A stretch of 64,000 bases of DNA from Oceanococcus sp051252075 (GTDB lineage: Bacteria > Pseudomonadota > Gammaproteobacteria > Nevskiales > Oceanococcaceae), in contig JBPOFU010000005.1 of the NCBI GenBank assembly GCA_051252075.1, forward strand, positions 14,424 through 78,423. The letters are read 5' to 3'. The first letter of the stretch is position 1. Each line of letters starts with the position of its first letter. The position numbers and the translations under genes are program-made. A model generated the notes under the pieces. The model was not told the origin of the DNA. It ran no database searches and saw nothing but the letters and a program-made list of their open reading frames with translations. Below, piece after piece: positions 33,771-41,318 of this stretch.

Positions 33771-34318
33771 TAGAACAAGCTGCTCAACATGCCTACGATC
33801 ACGATGAGCAGAATTTCATACAGCAGCGAAACACAGACACCTAAGCCTAGGGTTAGGCCCAGGGCATGCCGGAAAATATGCGCACTGATCATTAAACCCC
33901 ATATGCTCAAACCGGCCCAGGCGTACATCGCTATAGCGGGGACATCCAGCTGTTGTGGCGAGATTTCCGGGTTTTCCGTAAGCGCGGTGAGCAGTGGTTT
34001 GAGGGTATTGAGCGGGAACAGCAACAGCGCGCCGATTGCGGTGCCGGCAAGAAAAAGGGCCGACAGTGTTTGGTTAAAACGCTCAGGCGTTTTGCGCCAA
34101 TTTAATAAACTGCGCACAAACACAGCCAATATCGCCATACTCATCAGCGATTGAGTCAGTGCTGCAGCGTAATCGCTGACCAACATCATGCGCGCAAATG
34201 CAGAGAGAAAAAATAACCCGGCAGAGACTTGTAGCAGGCTGGTAGAGGAAGGTAAGTCTTGCGGGCCGGCTTTGAGCAGCATGAGCTGCGTCAGGCGTGA
34301 TGCAATGACATTGAACAT
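33770..34318 (-). CDS. Integral membrane protein of unknown function
   Basis: A 182-residue hydrophobic protein with about four membrane segments (around residues 30-48, 60-75, 87-110 and 130-180). I do not recognise a family with certainty; the arrangement is reminiscent of small Yip1-like membrane proteins. It contains no clear catalytic motif. Its stop TAA shares one base with the mpl start, so it is translationally coupled to mpl and pmbA. A role in envelope or peptidoglycan recycling would be a guess from context only. Confidence 0.7.
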   Translation of the reverse strand: MFNVIASRLTQLMLLKAGPQDLPSSTSLLQVSAGLFFLSAFARMMLVSDYAAALTQSLMSMAILAVFVRSLLNWRKTPERFNQTLSALFLAGTAIGALLLFPLNTLKPLLTALTENPEISPQQLDVPAIAMYAWAGLSIWGLMISAHIFRHALGLTLGLGVCVSLLYEILLIVIVGMLSSLF

Positions 34319-34348
34319 GGGCGGGCCGATAGTCCGTATGATGAATTG

Positions 34349-35413
34349 ATGACCGAATTACTCAGTTGCAGCGACAGTCTGGCTGCTTTTTGTGATCGCG
34401 CAAACCAAGTCCAAGCTTTGGCGTTGGATACCGAGTTTATGCGCGAGCGTACCTATTATCCCGAATTGTGCCTGATTCAGGCAGCTATACCGGGTGAGAT
34501 TGTATTAATCGACCCGTTGAGTGAGGTTGATCTCAAGCCTCTTGCGCAATTAATGCCGCTTGGGCCGGACAAAATTTTGCACGCCTGCAGGCAGGATCAG
34601 GAGGTTTTGCAAGCTGCACTATCGCGTGTGCCTCAACCCCTGTTTGATACCCAATATGCCGCGGCGCTGTGTGGTTTTGCGCCGCAAGCCTCCTATGCAA
34701 CGCTGGTCAATGAATTGTGCGGGGTCAGCTTAGCCAAGGGTGCTACGCGTACTGATTGGACGCGCAGGCCGCTGAGCAGCGCGCAGTTGGAGTATGCGGC
34801 TGACGATGTCCGTTATTTGCACGATATACGCGAGCAGTTGACTGAGCGTTTGCAGCGATCCAAGCGCTTTTCTTGGTTCACCGAGGATATGCAGCGCGTG
34901 GCCACTCAAGAGCTGGATGTGAACGACGACGAAGTTTGGGGGCGGGTTAAGGGCAAAGCGCAGCTTCAAGGGCGGGCTCTGGCGGTGCTGCAAGCACTGG
35001 CTGCGTGGCGCGAACGCCTTGCTAAATCAAGTAACCGGCCGCGCCGCTGGGTTTTGTCTGATGAGGCCCTACTGGCCTTGGCGAGAGCGCAGCCGACATC
35101 GCATCAACAACTGCAGCAAATCAAGGACGTGCCCGAAGGCGTGGTGCGCAAGCAATCTGATGCATTGTTGGAGTGCATCGCGCTGGCTCAAGATGGCGAG
35201 ATTCCCGTGTTGGATCAGCGTATGCCAGACAAAGCACTAGTTAAGCGTTTGCAGCAAGAACTGCGCAGTGTTGCGGAAGAGCTGCAACTCGATGCCAGCG
35301 TATTGGCAACACGCTCTGACCTCAATGCGCTCGCGTTGAATGGCAGCAGCGAGCGCTTGCAACAAGGTTGGCGTCATCACGTCGTGAACCAAGCCTTGTT
35401 GGCTATTTTATAG
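34349..35413 (+). CDS. rnd: Ribonuclease D
   Basis: RNase D is a 3'-5' exoribonuclease that trims tRNA and other stable RNA precursors. The 354-residue protein has the DEDD exonuclease motifs: LDTEFMRERTYYPELCLIQ (Asp, Glu), the HACRQDQEVL Asp and YAADDVRYL with the final Asp. The C-terminal part contains an HRDC domain (about 210-285). A TTG precedes the ATG at 34349 by one codon; the ATG is chosen. It is divergent from the membrane-protein gene and converges on adk. Confidence 0.94.
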   Translation: MTELLSCSDSLAAFCDRANQVQALALDTEFMRERTYYPELCLIQAAIPGEIVLIDPLSEVDLKPLAQLMPLGPDKILHACRQDQEVLQAALSRVPQPLFDTQYAAALCGFAPQASYATLVNELCGVSLAKGATRTDWTRRPLSSAQLEYAADDVRYLHDIREQLTERLQRSKRFSWFTEDMQRVATQELDVNDDEVWGRVKGKAQLQGRALAVLQALAAWRERLAKSSNRPRRWVLSDEALLALARAQPTSHQQLQQIKDVPEGVVRKQSDALLECIALAQDGEIPVLDQRMPDKALVKRLQQELRSVAEELQLDASVLATRSDLNALALNGSSERLQQGWRHHVVNQALLAIL

Positions 35414-35423
35414 CGCTGTCCGC

Positions 35424-35443
35424 GCGAGACGGTAGCGTCTCGC
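35424..35443. terminator. Hairpin between convergent rnd and adk
   Basis: A perfect 8-bp GC-rich stem (GCGAGACG / CGTCTCGC, loop GTAG) lies in the 39-bp gap between the two stop codons. There is no T-tract, so it may act as a transcript-end stabiliser rather than a classical terminator. Confidence 0.45.
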
Positions 35444-35452
35444 GGCGGTGAA

Positions 35453-36103
35453 TTATGCGTCGGCTAATGCTGCGGTAATGCTTGCAAACACAGCGTCGAG
35501 CTCACCTTCACCTTCGATGCTGGCCAGCTTGCCTTGTTCATCGTAGTAGTTCACCAAAGGTTCGGTTTGATCCTGGTAAACGTTCAAACGGTGTGAAATT
35601 GTTTCTTCATTGTCGTCTGCGCGATGGGCCAAATCAGTGCCACCACAGCGATCACAAACGCCGTCGTTTTGCGGAGGGCTAAAGTAAACGTTGTACATCT
35701 GCCCGCAGCTGCTGCAAGTGCGGCGACCGGTCAAACGTTTCACCAAATTGGCGAACTCAACGTTGATCAAGATCGCTTTCTGCAGTGGTTTGCCCAATTT
35801 GCTTAACATCTCATCGAGCGCGGCAGCCTGCGCAGTACTGCGCGGGAATCCGTCGAGAATGAATCCGTTTTGCGTGTCAGCTTCATTCAAGCGTTCGCCG
35901 ATCATGCCAATCACGATGTCATCGGCCACTAAAGCACCGGCATCCATGGCTTGTTTCGCGCGTTGGCCCAATTCGGATTGGGCTTTCACTGCGGCGCGCA
36001 GCAAGTCGCCGGTTGAGATTTGGGGAATGCTGTGAGCATCCATCAACTTCTTGGCTTGTGTGCCTTTGCCGGAGCCTGGTGCGCCAAGCAGAACAATACG
36101 CAT
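35453..36103 (-). CDS. adk: Adenylate kinase with a four-cysteine (zinc-type) lid
   Basis: Adenylate kinase interconverts AMP, ADP and ATP. The 216-residue long-form enzyme begins MRIVLLGAPGSGKGTQAKK and contains DGFPRSTAQA. The lid has four cysteines (TCSSCG at about residue 129 and VCDRCGG at about residue 149), the pattern of zinc-binding lids common in Gram-positive bacteria; E. coli Adk has none of them. The ATG at 36103 is fixed by homology. The next gene on the other strand is the PPi-phosphofructokinase, giving an energy-metabolism neighbourhood. Confidence 0.95.
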   Translation of the reverse strand: MRIVLLGAPGSGKGTQAKKLMDAHSIPQISTGDLLRAAVKAQSELGQRAKQAMDAGALVADDIVIGMIGERLNEADTQNGFILDGFPRSTAQAAALDEMLSKLGKPLQKAILINVEFANLVKRLTGRRTCSSCGQMYNVYFSPPQNDGVCDRCGGTDLAHRADDNEETISHRLNVYQDQTEPLVNYYDEQGKLASIEGEGELDAVFASITAALADA

Positions 36104-36287
36104 AAATCTGTCCGTGTAGCCCCAATCCGGGCTGGAACCGCGAACCCTAGCCGCTGAAAACGCAGTCGTCAACGCTTCTTTATAAGCGTCATCGGGGCAA
36201 ATTCAGTACAATTCGCGCCAGTTTTGCGCTGTGGTCTGTCTGCCCGCGGCATCTCTTTTGTATTTACCTATTTTGATGGGAGCCGGG

Positions 36288-37556
36288 ATGCCCAGTCCCA
36301 AAAACGCGTTTTACGCGCAATCTGGTGGTGTGACCGCCGTTATCAATGTTTCAGCTGCTGCGGTGATAGAAACTGCGCGCAAACACCCGACAAAAATCGG
36401 CAAAGTGTTTGCTGGACGCGATGGCATCATTGGCGCGCTGACGGAAGACTTGATTGACACCTCGCAAGAGCCACCGGCGGCGATCGCTGCGCTAAAACAC
36501 ACGCCTGCTGGCGCGTTTGGCTCTTGTCGTTACAAGCTCAAAGGCTTTGAAAAAAATCTGGCGGAATACGAGCGCTTAATCGAAGTGTTCAAAGCGCACG
36601 ATATTGGCTACTTTTTTTACAACGGTGGTGGCGATTCGGCTGATACCTGTTTGAAGGTCAGCCAGTTGGCTGAAAAAATGGGTTACCCGATTCAGGCGAT
36701 CCATGTGCCCAAAACCATGGATAACGATTTACCATTAACCGATTGCTGTCCTGGGTTCGGCTCAGTGGCCAAATACACTGCCGTTTCCATCCGTGAAGCG
36801 GGTTTTGATCTGCGCTCCATGTGCAAAACATCAACCAAAGTTTTCATCTTGGAAGTGATGGGCCGCCATGCCGGTTGGACCGCAGCTGCTGGAGGCTTGG
36901 CAGCGGAACAAGAGGGCGATGATCCGCACATCATTTTGTTTCCGGAAGTGGTTTTTGACGAAGCGAAATTCCTCGCCCGCGTTCAGGCCTGCGTCGATGC
37001 CTATGGTTACTGCACCATTGTTGCATCGGAAGGAATAAAGAACGCCGCCGGTAAGTTTGTTGCTGACGCGGGCAACGTGGATGCTTTTGGGCATACCCAA
37101 TTGGGTGGTGTTGCCAGCACTTTGGCTAGTCGTATCCAATCGCAGCTGGGCCTGAAATATCACTACGCCATTGCGGATTACTTGATGCGCTCCGCCCGTC
37201 ACGTGGCCTCACGAACCGATGTAGAGCAGGCCTATGCCGTAGGCGAGGCGGCTGTTGAAATGGCCATAGCGGGTAAGAGCGGGATTATGGCGGCTATTGA
37301 ACGCCTATCCGATGAGCCGTACACCTGGACGGTGGGTGAAGCGCCATTGGATCAGGTCGCAAATGTGGAAAAGAAAATGCCAGCGGACTATATTTCCGAA
37401 GATGGTTTTCACATTACCGAAGCCTGCCGCCGATACTTATTACCTTTGATTGCGGGGGAAGATTACCCGCCATATCGTAATGGCCTTCCAGCCTACGCGA
37501 CGCTTAAAAACATCGCGGTTGAGAAAAAGACCGGTCGCGAGTTCACAGTTTCTTGA
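36288..37556 (+). CDS. pfp: PPi-dependent 6-phosphofructokinase
   Basis: This enzyme reversibly phosphorylates fructose 6-phosphate with pyrophosphate. The 422-residue protein starts MPSPKNAFYAQSGGVTAVINVSA, has FYNGGGDSADTC at the phosphoryl-donor site and VPKTMDNDLPLTDCCPGFGS, where the Lys in PKTMDND replaces the Gly of ATP-dependent enzymes and marks the PPi-dependent class. GRHAGWTAA is also intact. The ATG at 36288 is preceded by a GGGAGCCGGG site; a longer frame upstream is not family-like. Being reversible, it can serve glycolysis or gluconeogenesis. It is 35 bp upstream of the pyrophosphatase gene. Confidence 0.9.
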   Translation: MPSPKNAFYAQSGGVTAVINVSAAAVIETARKHPTKIGKVFAGRDGIIGALTEDLIDTSQEPPAAIAALKHTPAGAFGSCRYKLKGFEKNLAEYERLIEVFKAHDIGYFFYNGGGDSADTCLKVSQLAEKMGYPIQAIHVPKTMDNDLPLTDCCPGFGSVAKYTAVSIREAGFDLRSMCKTSTKVFILEVMGRHAGWTAAAGGLAAEQEGDDPHIILFPEVVFDEAKFLARVQACVDAYGYCTIVASEGIKNAAGKFVADAGNVDAFGHTQLGGVASTLASRIQSQLGLKYHYAIADYLMRSARHVASRTDVEQAYAVGEAAVEMAIAGKSGIMAAIERLSDEPYTWTVGEAPLDQVANVEKKMPADYISEDGFHITEACRRYLLPLIAGEDYPPYRNGLPAYATLKNIAVEKKTGREFTVS

Positions 37557-37591
37557 AGTCCCTGATTTTTCGATTTAGATAGGAGTATTCC

Positions 37592-38122
37592 ATGGGTTAC
37601 GAAGCAATAGGCCCGGGCAAAAACGCCCCCGATGAGATTCAAGTTGTCATTGAGATCGCCGCTCACGGCGCGCCAGTGAAATATGAAGTCGATAAGGATT
37701 CAAACACCTTGTTTGTCGATCGTTTCATGAATGTCGCCATGCATTACCCAGCCAACTACGGCTTTGTAAACAAGACTTTGTACGATGACGGCGATCCTGT
37801 TGATGTCTTGGTATTGACCCCGTATCCCATCGTGCCGGGCTGCGTGATCAAAGCACGTCCTGTGGCTGTGCTGATGACCGAAGACGAGTCCGGTATGGAT
37901 GCCAAGATTTTGGCCGTGCCTACGGATAAAGTGTCCACCGGTTACTACAAAGACATGAAAGATTTGGCCGATGTGCCAGAGCGCCTGCAGAAAGAAATCA
38001 CGCACTTCTTTGAGCGTTATAAAGACAATGAAGAAGGCAAGTGGGTCAAAGTGACCGGCTGGGAAGGTGCAGCGCGCGCTAAAGAAGAGATTCAAAAATC
38101 GATGGACGCTTACAAAGGTTAA
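37592..38122 (+). CDS. ppa: Inorganic pyrophosphatase
   Basis: A 176-residue family I soluble pyrophosphatase. The metal-binding signature is intact (FVNKTLYDDGDPVDVLVLTPYP), as are the N-terminal IEIAAHGAPVKYEVDK and the late GYYKDMKDL segment. It hydrolyses pyrophosphate, the co-substrate of the enzyme encoded just upstream, so the two genes must compete for or balance the same pool. An AGGAG site lies 8 bp before the ATG. A hairpin about 20 bp downstream may end the transcript. Confidence 0.96.
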   Translation: MGYEAIGPGKNAPDEIQVVIEIAAHGAPVKYEVDKDSNTLFVDRFMNVAMHYPANYGFVNKTLYDDGDPVDVLVLTPYPIVPGCVIKARPVAVLMTEDESGMDAKILAVPTDKVSTGYYKDMKDLADVPERLQKEITHFFERYKDNEEGKWVKVTGWEGAARAKEEIQKSMDAYKG

Positions 38123-38140
38123 TCTTTGCTAAGTGGTTCA

Positions 38141-38166
38141 AAGGCCCTTCCAGTGTGGAGGGCCTT
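38141..38166 (+). terminator. Hairpin downstream of ppa
   Basis: An 8-bp perfect stem (AAGGCCCT / AGGGCCTT) with a 10-base interior that can pair further (CC/GG) lies 18 bp past the ppa stop. The T-run is missing, so termination here is plausible but unproven. Confidence 0.45.
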
Positions 38167-38183
38167 GCTGATAGCACCATCGT

Positions 38184-38378
38184 ATGGAACGGGCCATTGC
38201 AGTTCTTTGGGCTGACCTCGATTCCGAAGTTCAGAAACCGGCTTCAAAGTTGCATGAGGTTTGGGCAATCAGGACTCGGCCATAGATGAATAAGGTGGCG
38301 CGCGACCCTGCGCTTTTCAGACTTGCCGTTGATTCCAGGATGCGTGGATATGTTTTCGTAAAGCTGAGCTTTAGCGGC
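38184..38378 (+). pseudogene. Tyrosine recombinase (integrase) relic
   Basis: In the 383-bp gap between ppa and the sulfatase gene, one frame reads KLHEVWAIRTRP, an in-frame TAG at 38283, then RDPALFRLAVDSRMRG and a VKL element (38253-38366). This follows a pattern I know from a family of tyrosine-type recombinases (EVWAIR...RDLALFNLAIDSKLRGCDLV.L). The stop codon, the decayed sequence after about 38370 and the absence of the catalytic Arg/His/Tyr region show a broken remnant. It borders the accessory sulfatase-methyltransferase cassette. Nothing else recognisable lies in the gap besides the hairpin upstream and a TATACT box at 38458. Confidence 0.55.
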
Positions 38379-38457
38379 TTTATACACAGAGGGCGATTCG
38401 TTTTGGCAGTGGCCCAGGAATCAGTGGTCGATTCAATCCCGCAGGTATTGAATTCAC

Positions 38458-38463
38458 TATACT
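38458..38463 (+). promoter_or_regulatory. Possible -10 box before the sulfatase-like gene
   Basis: TATACT lies 42 bp upstream of the ATG at 38506. No convincing -35 element is found at 16-18 bp spacing, so this is a weak candidate. Confidence 0.3.
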
Positions 38464-38505
38464 AGCGAGCTTTGACACTTCATTCGTGGATGAGTTGACC
38501 AGCAT

Positions 38506-40401
38506 ATGGCTTACATTCGCCTAACGTTGCTTCTTTGCGTCATTTGTGCCGTGGTTGCAGGCTCGATTTATTTTTTTGGCAACTACCCGCTTGGTCTCGT
38601 TTTAACCCACTCAGCGCTGTGTTTGTTCGCCTACTTTCTATGTGCTGCGGTGTCGATTGTTTTAGCAAATTGGTCGCTAACCAGAGGGCGGACATTTTTA
38701 CACCTGCTCCCCTACGCAGTATTTTCTAGCCTTCTCGTGGCGTTGTATATTGGCAACGGCGTAAGCAACTATTTCTGGAAGGCGCACCTTAATCTGAGCC
38801 TGATTTACAGAATGGTGGGCCATTATTACGCGCTGTACAGCTGGTCCACTGTTGCGGTCTTGTTGTTATTGATAGCAGCAATATTTTCCTTGATTGCCTT
38901 GCTTCTCCACCGTGGGTTCGGACAAGCCAAAGGCATTTTTCAGCCAGCTAGACACGTATTTATTAGCATGGCTATCGCTGCCTTTCTACTACTGAACTTT
39001 AATACTTGGTATCACTCAGCAGACCGAGCGCAACTGGAAACATACATCTACGGTGAGATGCTATTGGACTTGGTGAGAGAATATACCGATGCGCATAATG
39101 ACTATCTCGCCGATGCCGATGTAGGCATGGATGCCATATCTCTCCAGCAATCCCGCGAATATGTATTACCGCGGGAAGCAACGATTGACCGAAACAAAAA
39201 GAATATTATTTTAGTGGTGGTCGATTGCTTGAGATCGGATCATCTGCAGCTGTATGGATATAGTCGAAATACGATGCCGTTTCTTTCGCAGTATGTTGAA
39301 GAGCACCAAGGCGCGTGGGTAGACAATATGTTTTCGAGCTGTGATGAATCCAAGTGCGGCATCAGGTCCATTCTCACGTCGCAGAACTTCTTAGGGCAGA
39401 ATACTAATGACGCGCGTGACGACGCGTTGCATGGCATTTTGCAAGAGAACGGGTACCAGATTAACTTTCTTCTGAGTTCTGACCATGCTTTCGGTGGTTT
39501 GAAGCGTGCTTATCAGCCGTTTGATTACTATGTCGATGGCGTGAACTTCTCACAGTATCCGCTGAATGATGATCGTGGATTGGTCGAAGTAATGAAGGGT
39601 TGGCCTGAATACAATGGCTCTCCAAACTACTTCCACTTTCATTTGTTTTCCGCACATGAGGCTGGGATAAAATATGGTCGGTATTTGGGGCAGGGTGTTT
39701 TGGGGGTCAAACCCGGATTTCTTGTCAAAAATCCTATTGCCCCTCAGTTCGATTCCAAGGATGGCAATAAACATCAACAGGGCATAGACTGGCTAGACAA
39801 TAAAATTTTTCAAGCCGACTTGGTGCTTTCAGAGTTATTTCGGCTGCTTGAGAGCAAGGGCTTCCTGCAGAACTCATTGGTTGTCCTAGTAGGGGATCAC
39901 GGGCAAGGCTTAATGGAGCATGGCTACCGAGGGCACATCAAGGGCTTGTACAATGAGAGTCTTGGAGTTCCCTTAATCATGGTCGAGAGACCACAGCCAA
40001 ACGTGAACTTGCAAGAAACGACATTCGGAACTCAGCTTGATATTGCCCCAACGGTGCTTCGCGCAGTTAACATCCCAGCCCCCGATTCTTGGGCGGGGCA
40101 CGCTCTGCAAACCAAGAAGAAAGCCGTGAGCATATCGGAGCACTACATCCCCGATAGATCCGAATCGTTTGCAAAAATCGTCTATAACCCTAATGCTGGC
40201 AGCCTTTACAAGTACATGTTTCAGTCATCTTTTAGGGGCTTAAAAGAGTCTGAATACGTCTTCGATCTCGTCGAGGATCCCAAGGAAATTCAAAATCTCT
40301 TGGCCGATCCGGTAACTCACTTGAACGCGAAAAAACTTATTAAAGAATGGGGCCTTGATCGCCCCGGAAGGAACGATCGAAGTGACTCACCAACCAGTTA
40401 G
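38506..40401 (+). CDS. Membrane-anchored sulfatase/phosphoethanolamine transferase-like enzyme
   Basis: A 631-residue protein of the alkaline phosphatase superfamily. Five membrane segments occupy residues 1-175. The catalytic domain opens with NIILVVVDCLRSDHLQLYGYSRNTMPFL, giving the metal-binding Asp, and has LVVLVGDHGQGLMEHGYRGHIKGLYNESLGVPLIMV with the late Asp-His pair. Where a sulfatase has its C/S-x-P-S-R nucleophile, the sequence reads SSCDESKCGIRSILTSQ, so neither the standard formylglycine motif nor the Thr of EptA is clear. It could be a sulfatase or a phospho-group transferase acting at the periplasmic face. It overlaps the following methyltransferase gene and its use of AGA and ATA codons looks higher than in neighbours. 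Confidence 0.72.
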   Translation: MAYIRLTLLLCVICAVVAGSIYFFGNYPLGLVLTHSALCLFAYFLCAAVSIVLANWSLTRGRTFLHLLPYAVFSSLLVALYIGNGVSNYFWKAHLNLSLIYRMVGHYYALYSWSTVAVLLLLIAAIFSLIALLLHRGFGQAKGIFQPARHVFISMAIAAFLLLNFNTWYHSADRAQLETYIYGEMLLDLVREYTDAHNDYLADADVGMDAISLQQSREYVLPREATIDRNKKNIILVVVDCLRSDHLQLYGYSRNTMPFLSQYVEEHQGAWVDNMFSSCDESKCGIRSILTSQNFLGQNTNDARDDALHGILQENGYQINFLLSSDHAFGGLKRAYQPFDYYVDGVNFSQYPLNDDRGLVEVMKGWPEYNGSPNYFHFHLFSAHEAGIKYGRYLGQGVLGVKPGFLVKNPIAPQFDSKDGNKHQQGIDWLDNKIFQADLVLSELFRLLESKGFLQNSLVVLVGDHGQGLMEHGYRGHIKGLYNESLGVPLIMVERPQPNVNLQETTFGTQLDIAPTVLRAVNIPAPDSWAGHALQTKKKAVSISEHYIPDRSESFAKIVYNPNAGSLYKYMFQSSFRGLKESEYVFDLVEDPKEIQNLLADPVTHLNAKKLIKEWGLDRPGRNDRSDSPTS

Positions 40402-41137
40402 CGTAGTCGGCTCAACCAGCGCTGCCGAAACAGATGAAAACGCAGTATGCTCGGAAGGGGTGTCATTTCAGTCTTCCCAGTTCACGACTGAAATGAAACC
40501 GGACTATGTGCTTGCACTATATCGGCGCTATAACTTGGTTGTAAAAACGTTTGGTTTCGATCAGCAGCTCAAACGGTATATCGCTGAACGCTTTAATCAA
40601 GATCGATGTGTAGAGTCTGTACTTGATGCGGGGTGTGGCACTGGCAATGCAGGTATATGCCTAGCGCGTCTCTATCCCGAGGCCAAAGTTTTGTTTACCG
40701 ACATAAACTGCAGTCTTCTGGAGCAGGTTCGTCGTCAGACAGCTAACAACCCGCGGGTGCGGGTAGGGCTTGCCGACATTTCGCGCCCAGGAGCAGTTTC
40801 GCTATTGGGTGAAAGCGAACTGGAGATAGGAGCCGAATCTTTCGATGTAATTTGTGCTGGGGCGAATATTGGCTATTCAAGTAATGTTGAACGTACTTTG
40901 ATCGACTTATACAAGATGTTAAAGCCTGGAGGAGTGATCTTGGACATGGAAATGAACCAAGGCTTGATAGGAAGGCTAGTATCCCGACTGTATCGCTACC
41001 CCCAGGTTCACTTTACAACGGCATGTAGCGCGTTAGAGTCGGAAGGAGCGAAGCTTTCTCGGCACAAAGTCTCGCTGCGTTACTTTCCTGCCAATTTGAC
41101 GCGGCTGTGCATTATGATAGAGAAACCGGCAGCGTAG
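40382..41137 (+). CDS. Class I SAM-dependent methyltransferase
   Basis: A 251-residue methyltransferase. Motif I is VLDAGCGTGNAGICLARLYPEAKVLFTDIN, followed by a DVICAGANIGY strand and the KMLKPGGVILDMEMN element of class I enzymes. The GTG at 40382 is favoured: AAGGA lies 9 bp upstream and it falls in the last codons of the sulfatase-like gene, giving a 20-bp coupled overlap. The substrate is unknown; no family-specific C-terminal domain is recognised. With the preceding gene it forms a two-gene accessory cassette flanked by core genes ppa and yheS. Confidence 0.78.
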   Translation: MTHQPVSVVGSTSAAETDENAVCSEGVSFQSSQFTTEMKPDYVLALYRRYNLVVKTFGFDQQLKRYIAERFNQDRCVESVLDAGCGTGNAGICLARLYPEAKVLFTDINCSLLEQVRRQTANNPRVRVGLADISRPGAVSLLGESELEIGAESFDVICAGANIGYSSNVERTLIDLYKMLKPGGVILDMEMNQGLIGRLVSRLYRYPQVHFTTACSALESEGAKLSRHKVSLRYFPANLTRLCIMIEKPAA

Positions 41138-41266
41138 CGTTATCCGAAGTGGTTCAGACCTAATCAGACCCTCAGCGCACAGGATGTGCGATGTGTAGCG
41201 ATACACGGACCTACTTGAGCTCGTCTTCAGCCAGCTCATTCATAAACGCCCCGACCGCAGTATGTT

Positions 41267-41294
41267 TTGACCGCATACGTAACCTCGGTATTCA
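41267..41294 (+). promoter_or_regulatory. Candidate sigma-70 promoter of yheS
   Basis: TTGACC (41267-41272, 5 of 6 to consensus) and TATTCA (41289-41294) are 16 bp apart, 25 bp before the yheS ATG, in the 181-bp gap after the methyltransferase gene. The -10 box is poor. Confidence 0.4.
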
Positions 41295-41318
41295 AAAGCT
41301 CCAAGCAAGCAACCACCC

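Noticed and set aside
36104..36160. tRNA-like 3' half upstream of adk
   Set aside because: On the minus strand GGTTCGCGGTTCC resembles a T-arm and an acceptor-like region follows, but no anticodon arm or acceptor stem can be completed; at best a degraded relic.
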